64,000 bases of DNA from Lacicoccus alkaliphilus DSM 16010 (lineage in GTDB: Bacteria > Bacillota > Bacilli > Staphylococcales > Salinicoccaceae), in contig NZ_FRCF01000002.1 of assembly GCF_900142805.1 (NCBI RefSeq), positions 248,001-312,000 on the forward strand. Direction: 5' to 3'. The notes under the pieces were generated by a model. It did no database searches. It had not been told where the DNA came from and worked only from the letters and a program-made list of their open reading frames with translations. The translations under genes and the position numbers were made by a program. Positions within the stretch are counted from its first letter, which is position 1; each line of letters starts with the position of its first letter. This document shows positions 1 through 8,748 of this stretch, in pieces.

Positions 1-392
1 TCATTGATGACTTCCCCATTCATGAAGTGAAGAGTGAACGGGTGCTTTATCCGACAAGCAAAGCCGCAAGGCCCCATCTGAAAGATCATCTGACAGCCCA
101 TGGGGTGATGGTGGATCAGCTTTCCATATATGAACCCCGGGATAATATCCAATCGATGGAAAAGATCAGGGAAGGGCTCGATGAGATCGATATAGTGACC
201 TTTTCCAGTCCGTCCGGTGTCAAAGTGTTCATGAAATACATCGAGCCGGAAAAACTGCATGACAAGAACGTCATCTCGATCGGCGCGGTCACTAAAAATC
301 AGCTTGACCAGTTTAATGTGCCGTCCATCTCTCCTGAAAAAGCGACACTTGAAAGCATGTATGAATTAATCAACGAAAAATTTGAGGTGTAA
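1..392 (+). CDS. hemD: Uroporphyrinogen-III synthase, C-terminal part (5' end outside window)
   Basis: HemD cyclises hydroxymethylbilane to uroporphyrinogen III in the cytosolic heme pathway. The reading frame is open from base 3 to the TAA at 390-392 with no stop before the first in-window GTG at 27, so the gene continues off the left edge and the GTG is internal. The visible part has the family's second-half pattern: a TFSSPSGV segment near the middle (binding region) and an ISIGAVTK segment, ending with the usual [10 protein letters not shown] helix. hemB begins 2 nt after the stop, which matches the Firmicutes hemAXCDBL operon. The family has low sequence conservation, so the call leans on both the motifs and the position. 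Confidence 0.9.
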   Translation, partial: IDDFPIHEVKSERVLYPTSKAARPHLKDHLTAHGVMVDQLSIYEPRDNIQSMEKIREGLDEIDIVTFSSPSGVKVFMKYIEPEKLHDKNVISIGAVTKNQLDQFNVPSISPEKATLESMYELINEKFEV

Positions 393-394
393 TA

Positions 395-1375
395 ATGAAT
401 TTTGACCGTCATAGAAGACTCAGACGCACAGCAAATATGCGGGATATGGTGAGGGAGACCCACCTCCATAAAGAGGACCTCATCTATCCGATATTCGTGG
501 TGGAAAAAGACGATGTCAGGAAGGAAGTCCCTTCAATGAAGGGGGTTCATCAAATTTCATTGAATTTATTGAAAGAAGAGCTGGACGAAGTGGCAGCCCT
601 CGGCATCAAGTCGGTCATCTTCTTCGGCGTCCCGAATGAAAAGGATGAAGTGGGCAGCGGTGCATACCATGACCATGGCATCGTCCAGGAAGCATGCCGC
701 TTGTCCAAGGCACATCATCCGGATCTGCTCGTCATACTTGACACATGTCTGTGCGAATACACCGATCATGGCCACTGCGGCCTGATCGATCCGGATACGG
801 AAGATGTCGATAATGACTCGACTTTACCTTTACTGGTCAGGACTGCTGTTTCACAGGCCCGGGCAGGCGCCGACATCATCGCGCCAAGCAATATGATGGA
901 CGGCTTCGTTACCGAGATCAGGAGGGGGCTCGATGAGAACGGCTTCAGACATATCCCGATCATGAGCTACGGCATCAAGTATGCTTCCAAGTTTTATGGC
1001 CCATTCCGTGATGCGGCGGAGTCGACACCTTCGTTCGGGGACCGCAGGACTTATCAGATGGATCCTGCCAACAGGTTGGAAGCACTCAGGGAACTGGAAA
1101 GCGATGAAATCGAAGGCGCGGACATGATGATCGTGAAACCTGCCCTGTCCTACCTGGATATCATCCGCGATGTGAGGAACCATTCGGACCTGCCCGTCGT
1201 TGCTTATAATGTCAGTGGGGAATATGCGATGACGAGAACGGCAATCGACATGGGCCTTGTCGATGAAGAAGTCATCATCGAACAGATGGTTTCCATGAAA
1301 CGTGCCGGGGCGGACTTAATCATCACTTATTTTGCAAAAGATATTTGTAAGAAAATTGATCGAGGAGAGGTATAA
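395..1375 (+). CDS. hemB: Delta-aminolevulinic acid dehydratase (porphobilinogen synthase)
   Basis: This enzyme condenses two 5-aminolevulinate molecules into porphobilinogen. The protein is 326 aa, normal for the family. The zinc-site cysteines are C118, C120 and C128 in [13 protein letters not shown]. The two Schiff-base lysines are visible as K195 ([14 protein letters not shown]) and K248 ([11 protein letters not shown]). The cysteine triad marks it as a zinc-dependent form. The start lies 2 nt after hemD and the stop 2 nt before hemL, so the genes are translationally coupled within the heme operon. Confidence 0.97.
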   Translation: MNFDRHRRLRRTANMRDMVRETHLHKEDLIYPIFVVEKDDVRKEVPSMKGVHQISLNLLKEELDEVAALGIKSVIFFGVPNEKDEVGSGAYHDHGIVQEACRLSKAHHPDLLVILDTCLCEYTDHGHCGLIDPDTEDVDNDSTLPLLVRTAVSQARAGADIIAPSNMMDGFVTEIRRGLDENGFRHIPIMSYGIKYASKFYGPFRDAAESTPSFGDRRTYQMDPANRLEALRELESDEIEGADMMIVKPALSYLDIIRDVRNHSDLPVVAYNVSGEYAMTRTAIDMGLVDEEVIIEQMVSMKRAGADLIITYFAKDICKKIDRGEV

Positions 1376-1377
1376 TC

Positions 1378-2664
1378 ATGTTTGAAAAATCAAAAGCACT
1401 ATATGCAGAAGCAGTTGAACTGATGCCGGGCGGTGTGAACTCACCTGCGAGGGCATTCAAATCCGTCGGTGACCACCCTTTGTTCATCGAGCGGGCAAAA
1501 GACGCACGCCTTTACGACGTCGACGGCAACGAATTCATCGATTACTGCCTGAGCTTCGGGCCTTTGATCCTGGGGCACAGTGATGACAAAGTGATTTCAG
1601 AAGTTTCGGAAACGGCGAAGAAAGGTACGAGTTTCGGTGCACCGACCGAACTGGAGAACAAAATGGCTGAACTTGTCATAGACCGCGTGCCGTCTGTTGA
1701 AATGGTGCGCATGGTGTCCTCAGGTACGGAAGCGACACTTTCAGCACTCAGACTGGCAAGAGGCTACACCGGCCGTAATAAAATACTTAAATTTGAAGGC
1801 TGCTACCATGGTCACAGTGATTCACTGCTCATCAAAGCGGGATCAGGTGTTGCGACACTGGGGCTTCCCGATTCCCCGGGCGTGCCTGAAGGCACAGCCC
1901 TCAACACCATCACCGTACCTTACAACGATCCTGAGAGCCTGAAAGAGGCTTTCGACAAGTATGGTGAGGATATTGCGGGTGTGATTGTTGAACCGGTCGC
2001 AGGAAACATGGGCGTCGTACCTCCGGTGGGCGACTTCCTGCAGTACGTCCGTGAAATCACGGAAGATAATGGTGCCCTGCTGATTTTTGATGAAGTCATG
2101 ACAGGATTCAGGGTCGGTTACAACTGTGCCCAGGGTCATTACGGTGTCATGCCCGACCTCACCTGCCTCGGCAAGGTGATCGGCGGCGGCATGCCGGTCG
2201 GGGCTTACGGCGGAAAGAGGGAAATCATGGAACGTGTTGCACCTGTCGGAGACATTTATCAGGCAGGGACACTTTCCGGTAATCCGCTGGCCATGGCAGG
2301 CGGTTATCATACGCTCAGCCAGCTGACTGAAGAAAGTTATGTATATTTCAATGAACTTGCCGACCTGCTTGAGGATGGATTGAAAGAAGTCTTCGGCAGA
2401 CATGCCAGGCCGATCACGGTCAACCGTGCAGGTTCAATGATCGGGTTCTTCCTCACCGAAGGCCCTGTGAAAGACTTCGACAGTGCCAATGAGAGTGACC
2501 TTGTCCTGTTCAAGACGCTCTTCCAGGAACTTCTGAAAGAGGGCATCTATCTGCCTCCGTCCCAATTCGAAGGGATGTTCCTGTCGACCAAACATACCAA
2601 GGATGATATAAATGCGACAATAACGGCATTTGACAATGCTCTGGCACGCATAAGTAAAAAGTAA
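1378..2664 (+). CDS. hemL: Glutamate-1-semialdehyde 2,1-aminomutase
   Basis: A PLP enzyme that converts glutamate-1-semialdehyde to 5-aminolevulinate in the C5 heme route. Length is 428 aa. The N-terminal [11 protein letters not shown] signature, the SSGTEAT phosphate-binding region (about 114-120), the cofactor Asp D238 in [10 protein letters not shown] and the PLP lysine K266 in [17 protein letters not shown] are all present. AGGAGAGG lies upstream of the ATG. It is the last gene of the heme operon; no clear intrinsic terminator follows, and a separate promoter precedes the next gene. Confidence 0.97.
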   Translation: MFEKSKALYAEAVELMPGGVNSPARAFKSVGDHPLFIERAKDARLYDVDGNEFIDYCLSFGPLILGHSDDKVISEVSETAKKGTSFGAPTELENKMAELVIDRVPSVEMVRMVSSGTEATLSALRLARGYTGRNKILKFEGCYHGHSDSLLIKAGSGVATLGLPDSPGVPEGTALNTITVPYNDPESLKEAFDKYGEDIAGVIVEPVAGNMGVVPPVGDFLQYVREITEDNGALLIFDEVMTGFRVGYNCAQGHYGVMPDLTCLGKVIGGGMPVGAYGGKREIMERVAPVGDIYQAGTLSGNPLAMAGGYHTLSQLTEESYVYFNELADLLEDGLKEVFGRHARPITVNRAGSMIGFFLTEGPVKDFDSANESDLVLFKTLFQELLKEGIYLPPSQFEGMFLSTKHTKDDINATITAFDNALARISKK

Positions 2665-2677
2665 CCAAAAATTATGC

Positions 2678-2705
2678 TTCATAGTTACTCAATTAAGTGT
2701 ATAAT
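2678..2705 (+). promoter_or_regulatory. Sigma-A-type promoter candidate for the acidic membrane protein gene
   Basis: A perfect TATAAT at 2700-2705 has a weak TTCATA -35 at 2678-2683 (16-nt spacer). A GGGGGG ribosome-binding site at 2723-2728 leads to the ATG at 2738. Confidence 0.5.
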
Positions 2706-2737
2706 AGGTATGAATAATATTTGGGGGGTCACAGTGA

Positions 2738-3208
2738 ATGAGTGATAAAAAAGATCAAAACCTTACAGATAAGGAAGTCAACATGGAGGGTGTCAGGGAT
2801 GAAGGCAAGACCTACATCGAGGGCCAGGGCCGTGAAATGATTATTCATTCTAAGGAAGATAAGAAAGAAGATATACGCAATCCATTAGTGTGGGTCATTC
2901 CGATCATGGTAATCATATTAATCATTCCATTAATGATTTTCCATATCGGCGGCGATGGTGAAGGCGGAGAGGAAACGGCCGACACCGGTGCGGAAGTTGG
3001 AGAATCAGGTGATGATTCAGGTGAGTCCGAAGAGCCGGTTGACGGTGAAGAAGGTGCGCAAGACCAAGCAGTAGAAGATGAAGAAGGCACCGGGGAAGAA
3101 GATGCTGAAGAGGGCGCCGGAGAAGAAGATGCTGAAGAGGGCGCTGAGGAAGAAGAGGCTGAAGAAGGCGCTGAGGAAGAAGATGCTGAAGAAGACAACG
3201 GCGCTTAA
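2738..3208 (+). CDS. Membrane-anchored protein with acidic tandem-repeat tail (possibly a truncated LysM protein)
   Basis: 156 aa. Residues 1-47 are hydrophilic and predicted cytoplasmic. Residues 51-69 form one strongly hydrophobic segment (VWVIPIMVIILIIPLMIF), and everything after is Glu/Asp/Gly/Ala-rich, so the tail probably faces the wall or outside. The last third is four 9-residue repeats of the type GEEDAEEGA, encoded by a 27-bp tandem repeat. The start is the ATG at 2738 behind a GGGGGG SD; the nearby GTG at 2734 runs into a stop. It sits between hemL and valS, the place where Bacillus has spoVID, a LysM-containing protein. The bases after the stop contain fragments that look like a LysM domain in other frames (see findings). 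Function unknown. Confidence 0.75.
   Translation: MSDKKDQNLTDKEVNMEGVRDEGKTYIEGQGREMIIHSKEDKKEDIRNPLVWVIPIMVIILIIPLMIFHIGGDGEGGEETADTGAEVGESGDDSGESEEPVDGEEGAQDQAVEDEEGTGEEDAEEGAGEEDAEEGAEEEEAEEGAEEEDAEEDNGA
3092..3199 (+). repeat. Four 27-bp tandem repeats inside the acidic tail
   Basis: Units start at 3092, 3119, 3146 and 3173. Each encodes nine residues of the pattern G/E-E-E-D/E-A-E-E-G/D-A/N. Units 1 and 2 are almost identical; units 3 and 4 have diverged. The unit length is a whole number of codons, so copy-number change would lengthen the tail without a frameshift. Confidence 0.85.
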
Positions 3209-3351
3209 TCAGGAGATGCAGATGCTGAAGGTATCTCCCGGAACAGCTGGTCCTCATGTCACGGTGAAGACTTCCCAGCGAAGGATCCATGCCTGCTTTA
3301 GATGAAGACCTGGCGGCCATGTGAGACATATGGTCTGAATAATTTATACAT
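3209..3351 (+). pseudogene. Possible decayed LysM-domain coding sequence
   Basis: Between the stop of the acidic protein and the terminator there are about 140 nt, close to the length of one LysM domain. Short peptides resembling parts of a LysM repeat appear in different frames: PHVTVKTSQRRI near 3247-3285 (compare HTVK..Q.L.RI) and ETYGLNNLYINP near 3329-3362 (compare ANGL...YI.PGQ). No single frame reads through. This is inferred by eye; the alternative is non-coding spacer. Confidence 0.3.
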
Positions 3352-3385
3352 AAACCCCCCTGGCTCAGGGGGGGTTTGTGTTTTT
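3352..3385 (+). terminator. Strong intrinsic terminator
   Basis: AAACCCCCC (3352-3360), a short TGGCTCA loop, then GGGGGGGTTT and a T-rich tract. It ends the acidic-protein transcript just before the AbrB-family gene. Confidence 0.9.
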
Positions 3386-3419
3386 AATCAATTTTTGATT
3401 CAAGGAAGGTTTTTTCTCT

Positions 3420-4484
3420 ATGAAAATAGTCCGTTTACTCCTCCTGTTACTGCTTGCACTGGCCATATCATGGACATTGAATGCCATAGGCATCATACTT
3501 CCATGGCTGTTCGGATCCATGATCGCCACCTTCCTTTTCATCAGGTTCATTTCGGATGAGTTTCATTTTCCGAAATGGCTCGGTAACCTCGGCATCTTCG
3601 TCATAGGTTTCGAAATCGGTTCGAATTTCACAGTCGATGCCATGCAGGAAATGCTTGGGGATATTTGGAACATCTTCTTCGTCAGCCTGCTGATCATCAT
3701 ACTCAGCCTGAGTTTATCGGTGATTTTCATGAAGATGACGCAGTGCACCCCCGAGACCGCCTTACTCGCTTCGGTGCCCGGTGCACTGAGCCAGATGCTG
3801 ATCATGGCTGAAGAAGATGAAAAGGCGGATATGCTTCTTGTGACGATCACCCAGATGTCGAGGATCGTACTGGTCGTCATCCTGGTGCCTTTCATCGCAA
3901 GTTTCTTCGCTTTTGAACCGGCAGGGGCAGGGGACGGGGAACCTGCCCCGGTGTTGACCGAAGTGTTTGAACCGTCGATGCTTTTCATCGTGGCCGGTGC
4001 CTTCGTTTTAATGTACATATTCAAACTGATCCGGTTTCCGGTCCCTTTTCTGCTCGGGCCGATTTTTGCCGTATTGATCTGGAACATCATGACCGGCCAT
4101 CATTTTTCATTAAACATCGAATTCATGAATGTGGCGCAGATTTTATTCGGGATCCGAATCGGCAGGCAGCTCACCTCATTGCTGTATCAGCTGAACGGCC
4201 GGATGATCGTCTCCATGCTCATACAGAATATACTGCTGATTCTCGGCACACTTTTCATCGCTGGTGTTTATCAGTTGTTCACGGAACATGAGTTCAACAA
4301 CCTGTTTCTGAGTGCCGCACCGGGTGGAATCGGCCAGCTGATCATCGTGGCGGTTGAGATGGGTGCGGATATTGCAATGATTTCAAGTTATCATATTTTC
4401 CGTATATTTTTCATCATTCTGATTGTCACACCGCTCGTCAGCTGGTACTTGGGGTACAGAAGGCGCAGACGCGGTGAAGCTTGA
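3420..4484 (+). CDS. AbrB-family (COG3180-type) integral membrane protein
   Basis: 354 aa with about ten hydrophobic segments arranged as two similar halves. Each half has a glycine-rich AxxPGxxxQ motif: ASVPGALSQM (about 119-128) and SAAPGGIGQL (about 300-309), typical of the duplicated ammonia-monooxygenase/AbrB membrane family (PF05145). The name AbrB here is unrelated to the Bacillus transition-state regulator. Substrate and role are not established. The start is the ATG at 3420 with AAGGAAGG upstream. The gene's end overlaps the promoter of the valS leader. Confidence 0.8.
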   Translation: MKIVRLLLLLLLALAISWTLNAIGIILPWLFGSMIATFLFIRFISDEFHFPKWLGNLGIFVIGFEIGSNFTVDAMQEMLGDIWNIFFVSLLIIILSLSLSVIFMKMTQCTPETALLASVPGALSQMLIMAEEDEKADMLLVTITQMSRIVLVVILVPFIASFFAFEPAGAGDGEPAPVLTEVFEPSMLFIVAGAFVLMYIFKLIRFPVPFLLGPIFAVLIWNIMTGHHFSLNIEFMNVAQILFGIRIGRQLTSLLYQLNGRMIVSMLIQNILLILGTLFIAGVYQLFTEHEFNNLFLSAAPGGIGQLIIVAVEMGADIAMISSYHIFRIFFIILIVTPLVSWYLGYRRRRRGEA

Positions 4485-4509
4485 CAGTTTATGCAGATTT
4501 GTATAAGAT
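4481..4509 (+). promoter_or_regulatory. Promoter of the valS T-box transcript
   Basis: TTGACA at 4481-4486 matches the consensus and is followed after 17 nt by TAAGAT at 4504-4509. The -35 box overlaps the stop codon of the preceding gene. Confidence 0.75.
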
Positions 4510-4519
4510 GTATTTAATC

Positions 4520-4746
4520 GAATAACGAGGCCGGAAGAGTAGTCCTGAGCGGGTTTACAGAGAATGTGTGGCTGGTGGGAACACATCGAAGTTCAGGGTG
4601 AAAGTAGACCGGAATCAATTTAATCTGAAAATTGCAGTAGGGTTGAACGTAATTATGCGTTAAATAATTTAAGTGCAGCAAGTGATTGCTGAATTTAGGT
4701 GGTACCGCGGAACTCCCGTCCTATTTACAGGATGTGGGGTTTTTAT
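4520..4746 (+). promoter_or_regulatory. T-box riboswitch controlling valS
   Basis: Stem I shows the distal GCTGGTGGGA loop closed by GTGT/ACAC, a CCTGA/TCAGG middle stem and a CCGG/CCGG lower stem. The specifier loop between TCAGG and CCGG reads GTGAAAGTAGA, giving GUA (valine) as the most likely specifier codon, followed by a purine. The T-box core AGGTGGTACCGCGG is at 4697-4710. Uncharged tRNA-Val should stabilise the antiterminator and let valS be transcribed. Confidence 0.93.
4713..4746 (+). terminator. Regulated terminator of the valS T-box
   Basis: CTCCCGTCCT (4713-4722), a short loop, then AGGAT and GTGGGG followed by TTTTTATT. It overlaps the T-box core side of the antiterminator, as expected for a transcription-attenuating T-box. 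Confidence 0.85.
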
Positions 4747-4766
4747 TATGGAAGGAGAAATCATTT

Positions 4767-7388
4767 ATGGAAATGCCGAAAAAGTATCATCCAGCGAGTG
4801 TTGAAGAAGGTAAATATAAGAAGTGGGTGGAAGAGGGTTATTTCAAATCGGATGCAGATTCTGAGAAGCCGCCTTACTCAATCGTCATTCCGCCGCCGAA
4901 TGTGACAGGCCGTCTGCATCTCGGGCATGCTTGGGACACGACGCTGCAGGATATCATTACACGCATGAAGCGCATGCAGGGTTACGAAGTGCTTTACCTG
5001 CCGGGAATGGACCATGCCGGAATCGCAACTCAGGCGAAAGTGGATGCGCGCCTGCGCGATGAAGGCATCAAAAGTCATGAAATCGGCCGTGAAAAGTTTC
5101 TGGAACATGCATGGAACTGGAAAGAGGAGTATGCGGAGTTCATCCGCGACCAGTGGGCGAAGCTCGGTCTCGGCCTGGATTATGACAAAGAGCGGTTTAC
5201 GCTGGATGAGGGCCTCTCCGGTGCCGTCAAAAAAGTGTTCGTCGACATGTACAATAAAGGTCTGATCTACCGCGGCGAATATATCATCAACTGGGATCCG
5301 GACACTGAGACTGCATTGTCGGACATCGAAGTGATCCACAAAGAAGTGGAAGGTAAATTCTATCATGTGAAATATCCAATCGGCGACGGCTCCGGCCACC
5401 TGGAAATCGCCACGACGCGTCCGGAGACGATGCTTGGAGACACGGCGATCGTCGTCCATCCGGATGATGAGCGCTATAAGGACCTGATCGGCAAGACTGC
5501 CATCCTTCCGATATTGGAAAGGAAGCTGCCGATCATCGCTGACGATTATGTCGATAAGGAGTTCGGCACCGGTGTCATGAAAGTGACCCCGGCACACGAT
5601 CCGAACGACTTCGAAATCGGCAACAGGCACAACCTTGAGCGGATCAATGTGATGAATACGGACGGCTCCATCAACGACCTCGGCGGGCCTTACGCCGGCC
5701 TTGACCGCTTCGACTGCCGCAGACAGCTGGTGAAAGACCTGGAAGCGCAGGAACTGATGATCAAAATAGAGTCCCACGTCCACTCCGTCGGCCACTCTGA
5801 GCGCAGCAACGCTGTTGTCGAGCCTTATTTGTCCACCCAGTGGTTTGTCAGCATGGAAACTCTGGCCAAAGATACACTGGATAACCAGAAGACCGGTAAC
5901 CGCATTGACTTCGTCCCTCAGAGGTTCGAGCAGACTTTCAACACCTGGATGGGGAATATCCGTGACTGGGTGATTTCGAGACAGCTGTGGTGGGGCCACA
6001 GGATACCTGCCTGGTATCACAATGAAACGGGAGAGATGTACGTCGGCATGGAGGCACCGGAAGACTCGGAGAACTGGACACAGGATGAAGATGTGCTGGA
6101 TACTTGGTTCTCAAGCGCATTATGGCCGTTTTCCACGATGGGCTGGCCGGAAGATACGGATGATCTTAAAAAGTTCTTCCCGACGAATGTGCTTGTTACA
6201 GGGTATGACATCATCTTCTTCTGGGTGGCGAGGATGATTTTCTCATCTCTTGAACATACAGGACAAAAACCGTTCGACGATGTGCTGCTCCACGGCCTTG
6301 TGCGTGATGAACAGAACCGGAAGATGTCCAAATCCCTCGGCAATGGCGTAGATCCTATGGATGTCATCGAAGAATACGGTGCAGATGCACTCAGATACTT
6401 CCTCTCCACGGGCACGACACCGGGTCAGGACCTCCGTTACAGTGACGAAAAAGTGGAATCTGTATGGAATTTCATCAATAAGATATGGAATGCCTCCAGG
6501 TTCGCCCTGATGAACATCGGCCCCGATTTCAAGATGGTGGACATCGACCTGGAAGGGAAGAAATCACTGGCGGACAAGTGGATACTCACGAATCTGAACA
6601 CTACGATCAAAGAAGTGACGAGACTCTCCGAAAAATATGAATTCGGTGAAGTCGGACGTCTCCTGTACAATTTCATATGGGATGATTTCTGTGACTGGTA
6701 TATTGAAATGGCTAAAGTGCCGATGTCTGAAGGAACGGAGCAGGAGAAGCATATGACACGTTCAGTGCTCCTGTATACATTGGATAAAATCCTGAAGATG
6801 CTCCATCCATTCATGCCGTTCGTCACAGAGGAAATCTATCAGACGATCGAAGGTGACCGTACAATCGTCACAAGTGCGTGGCCGGAAGCCGAGGACAGCC
6901 ACATTGATGAGGCTGCGGAAAAAGAAATGGCACTGCTTGTCGAAATCATCAAGTCCGTGCGCCAGACAAGAAGCGAAGTGAACACCCCGCTGTCGAAACC
7001 GATCGATATCAAGATAGAAGTCAAAGATGATGCAAGGCGTACAGCAGTGGAAACGAACCGGCATTACATCGAAAGGTTCTGCAACCCGGGCACACTGGAA
7101 ATCGCAGCTGAAATCGATAAGGACGATGATGACAAGACGAGCGTAATCACAGGGGCCACAGTTGTGCTGCCGCTCGCAGGCCTGATAGATAAAGCCCAGG
7201 AAATCGAGCGTCTCACCAGGGAGAAAGAGCGTCTCGAAGGTGAGCTGAAACGCGTGCACGGTAAACTGAACAACGAAAAATTCGTAGCGAATGCACCTGA
7301 AAAAGTGGTGCTTGAGGAACGAGAAAAAGAAGCCAAGTACCAGGCGCAGTATGATGAAGTGTCATCACGTCTGCAGAACTTGTCTTAA
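4767..7388 (+). CDS. valS: Valyl-tRNA synthetase
   Basis: Charges tRNA-Val with valine. The start is set at the ATG at 4767, which has a GAAGGAGAA ribosome-binding site; the frame is open further upstream but that part is the T-box leader. This gives 873 aa, normal for ValS. The class I signatures are HLGH at residues 51-54 and KMSKS at 519-523. The CP1 editing domain ([12 protein letters not shown], about 215-226) and a C-terminal coiled coil (about 800-873) are present. folC follows 16 nt later, probably in the same transcript. Confidence 0.97.
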   Translation: MEMPKKYHPASVEEGKYKKWVEEGYFKSDADSEKPPYSIVIPPPNVTGRLHLGHAWDTTLQDIITRMKRMQGYEVLYLPGMDHAGIATQAKVDARLRDEGIKSHEIGREKFLEHAWNWKEEYAEFIRDQWAKLGLGLDYDKERFTLDEGLSGAVKKVFVDMYNKGLIYRGEYIINWDPDTETALSDIEVIHKEVEGKFYHVKYPIGDGSGHLEIATTRPETMLGDTAIVVHPDDERYKDLIGKTAILPILERKLPIIADDYVDKEFGTGVMKVTPAHDPNDFEIGNRHNLERINVMNTDGSINDLGGPYAGLDRFDCRRQLVKDLEAQELMIKIESHVHSVGHSERSNAVVEPYLSTQWFVSMETLAKDTLDNQKTGNRIDFVPQRFEQTFNTWMGNIRDWVISRQLWWGHRIPAWYHNETGEMYVGMEAPEDSENWTQDEDVLDTWFSSALWPFSTMGWPEDTDDLKKFFPTNVLVTGYDIIFFWVARMIFSSLEHTGQKPFDDVLLHGLVRDEQNRKMSKSLGNGVDPMDVIEEYGADALRYFLSTGTTPGQDLRYSDEKVESVWNFINKIWNASRFALMNIGPDFKMVDIDLEGKKSLADKWILTNLNTTIKEVTRLSEKYEFGEVGRLLYNFIWDDFCDWYIEMAKVPMSEGTEQEKHMTRSVLLYTLDKILKMLHPFMPFVTEEIYQTIEGDRTIVTSAWPEAEDSHIDEAAEKEMALLVEIIKSVRQTRSEVNTPLSKPIDIKIEVKDDARRTAVETNRHYIERFCNPGTLEIAAEIDKDDDDKTSVITGATVVLPLAGLIDKAQEIERLTREKERLEGELKRVHGKLNNEKFVANAPEKVVLEEREKEAKYQAQYDEVSSRLQNLS

Positions 7389-7404
7389 AAGGGGCCTTTA
7401 TTCA

Positions 7405-8679
7405 ATGAACTATCAGGAAAGTTTGAACTGGATCCATGATCAGTTGAAATTCGGCATCAAACCGGGACTGGAGAGGATGCATTGGATGCTTGACCGGCTG
7501 GATTCTCCGGAAGAGAAAATCAATGGTATTCATGTAGTCGGGACGAACGGTAAAGGGTCGACGCTGAATTACATGAGAAGTGCGCTGAATGCCAATGGTT
7601 ACACGGTGGGGACTTTCACCTCCCCCTATATCGAGGTGTTCAATGAACGCATCGCAGTGGATGGCAACCCTGTTCCGGACGAAGTGATAGCGGAACTCGC
7701 GACGATTGTGCGTCCGGTCAGTGAGATGATGGAAGCAGAGACGGATTTCGGGAAGGCCACCGAGTTTGAAATCATCACCACGATGATGTTCGTTTATTTC
7801 GGGAGAATTTCTCCTGTGGATTTTGTGGTGGTGGAGGCTGGTCTCGGTGCAACCTATGACTCGACGAACGTATTCGACCCTGTGATGACTCTGCTGACGA
7901 GCATCGGACTGGATCACATCGAGATACTGGGCAACAGTCTGATCGACATCACTAAAGACAAGTCCGGTGTGATAAAGGAGGGCGTGCCGCTCATCTACAA
8001 CGTGGCTGATGAGCACTCAAGGGAATATGTCCATAAAGTGCTGGAGGAAAAAAAGGCGAAAGGTGTCGAACTGGACCGGGATATCATGATTTTCCACCGT
8101 TCTGATGAATTCGACTTTGAATATGGCGCATATGATTTTGAGAACATCCAGCTGAAGATGATCGGGGCGCATCAGCGTGAAAATGCCGCACTTGCGATGG
8201 CTGCCCTGCTTGAGCTCAAAGACAGTGGCCGGCTGACATTGAATTTGAACAAGATGGTGGATGCAATGGAAGAGACGGTGTGGGGCGGGCGTATAGAAGT
8301 CCTTCAGGAGTCTCCGCTCATCATTGCGGACGGCGCCCACAACAATGAAGCCGTCGAAGCGCTTGCCGCTGCGATGGAAGAACATTACAGCGGCAGGAAG
8401 ATCACTGTGCTGTTCTCTGCAGTGAAAGGCAAGCCGATCGCTCCCATGGTGGACAGGCTGAATGACATCGCAGATGAATTCAAAGTGACGGAGTTCGAAT
8501 TCTTCAAGTCACGCCCACTCGATGATATTTACGAGGCAGTGAGCCATCCCCGCAAAGAGAAAGTGCCCGATTATGAAAAATTCATTGCTGATTTCGACGG
8601 GGACCTGCTCCTGATCACCGGCAGCCTGTATTTCATCAGTAATGTAAAACAGTTCTTCAGTGGCCATCAGGGGTCGTGA
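7405..8679 (+). CDS. folC: Folylpolyglutamate synthase / dihydrofolate synthase
   Basis: Adds glutamate to dihydropteroate or folates in an ATP-dependent Mur-ligase-like reaction. The ATG at 7405 has AAAGGGG upstream and gives 424 aa; the open frame before it overlaps valS and is not used. The P-loop GTNGKGS is at residues 46-52, followed by the family segment TFTSPYIEVFNERI. The ADGAHN motif of the C-terminal domain lies near 310. The valS-folC pairing is conserved in Bacilli. Confidence 0.95.
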   Translation: MNYQESLNWIHDQLKFGIKPGLERMHWMLDRLDSPEEKINGIHVVGTNGKGSTLNYMRSALNANGYTVGTFTSPYIEVFNERIAVDGNPVPDEVIAELATIVRPVSEMMEAETDFGKATEFEIITTMMFVYFGRISPVDFVVVEAGLGATYDSTNVFDPVMTLLTSIGLDHIEILGNSLIDITKDKSGVIKEGVPLIYNVADEHSREYVHKVLEEKKAKGVELDRDIMIFHRSDEFDFEYGAYDFENIQLKMIGAHQRENAALAMAALLELKDSGRLTLNLNKMVDAMEETVWGGRIEVLQESPLIIADGAHNNEAVEALAAAMEEHYSGRKITVLFSAVKGKPIAPMVDRLNDIADEFKVTEFEFFKSRPLDDIYEAVSHPRKEKVPDYEKFIADFDGDLLLITGSLYFISNVKQFFSGHQGS

Positions 8680-8683
8680 CATT

Positions 8684-8722
8684 AAAAATCCTCAGATCTC
8701 TTAAGGGATCTGAGGATTTTGT
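8684..8722. terminator. Bidirectional terminator between folC and the convergent YfcC gene
   Basis: AAAATCCTCAGATC and GATCTGAGGATTTT form a 14-bp perfect stem with an 8-nt loop. Flanking A and T tracts allow use in both directions. Confidence 0.9.
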
Positions 8723-8748
8723 CGTTTCATCATGAAGATATTTGGATT

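Noticed and set aside
27-392. GTG at 27 as the hemD start
   Set aside because: The frame is open to the left edge of the window and the remaining protein would be half the normal HemD length.
2845-3198. Serine-rich minus-strand reading frame opposite the acidic repeat tail
   Set aside because: It is the complement of GAA/GAG-rich codons, which yields Ser/Pro-rich frames without stops. No ribosome-binding site and no conserved features.
3092-3199. Repeat array considered as CRISPR
   Set aside because: Units are directly adjacent with no spacers and lie in frame inside a gene; no cas genes in the window.
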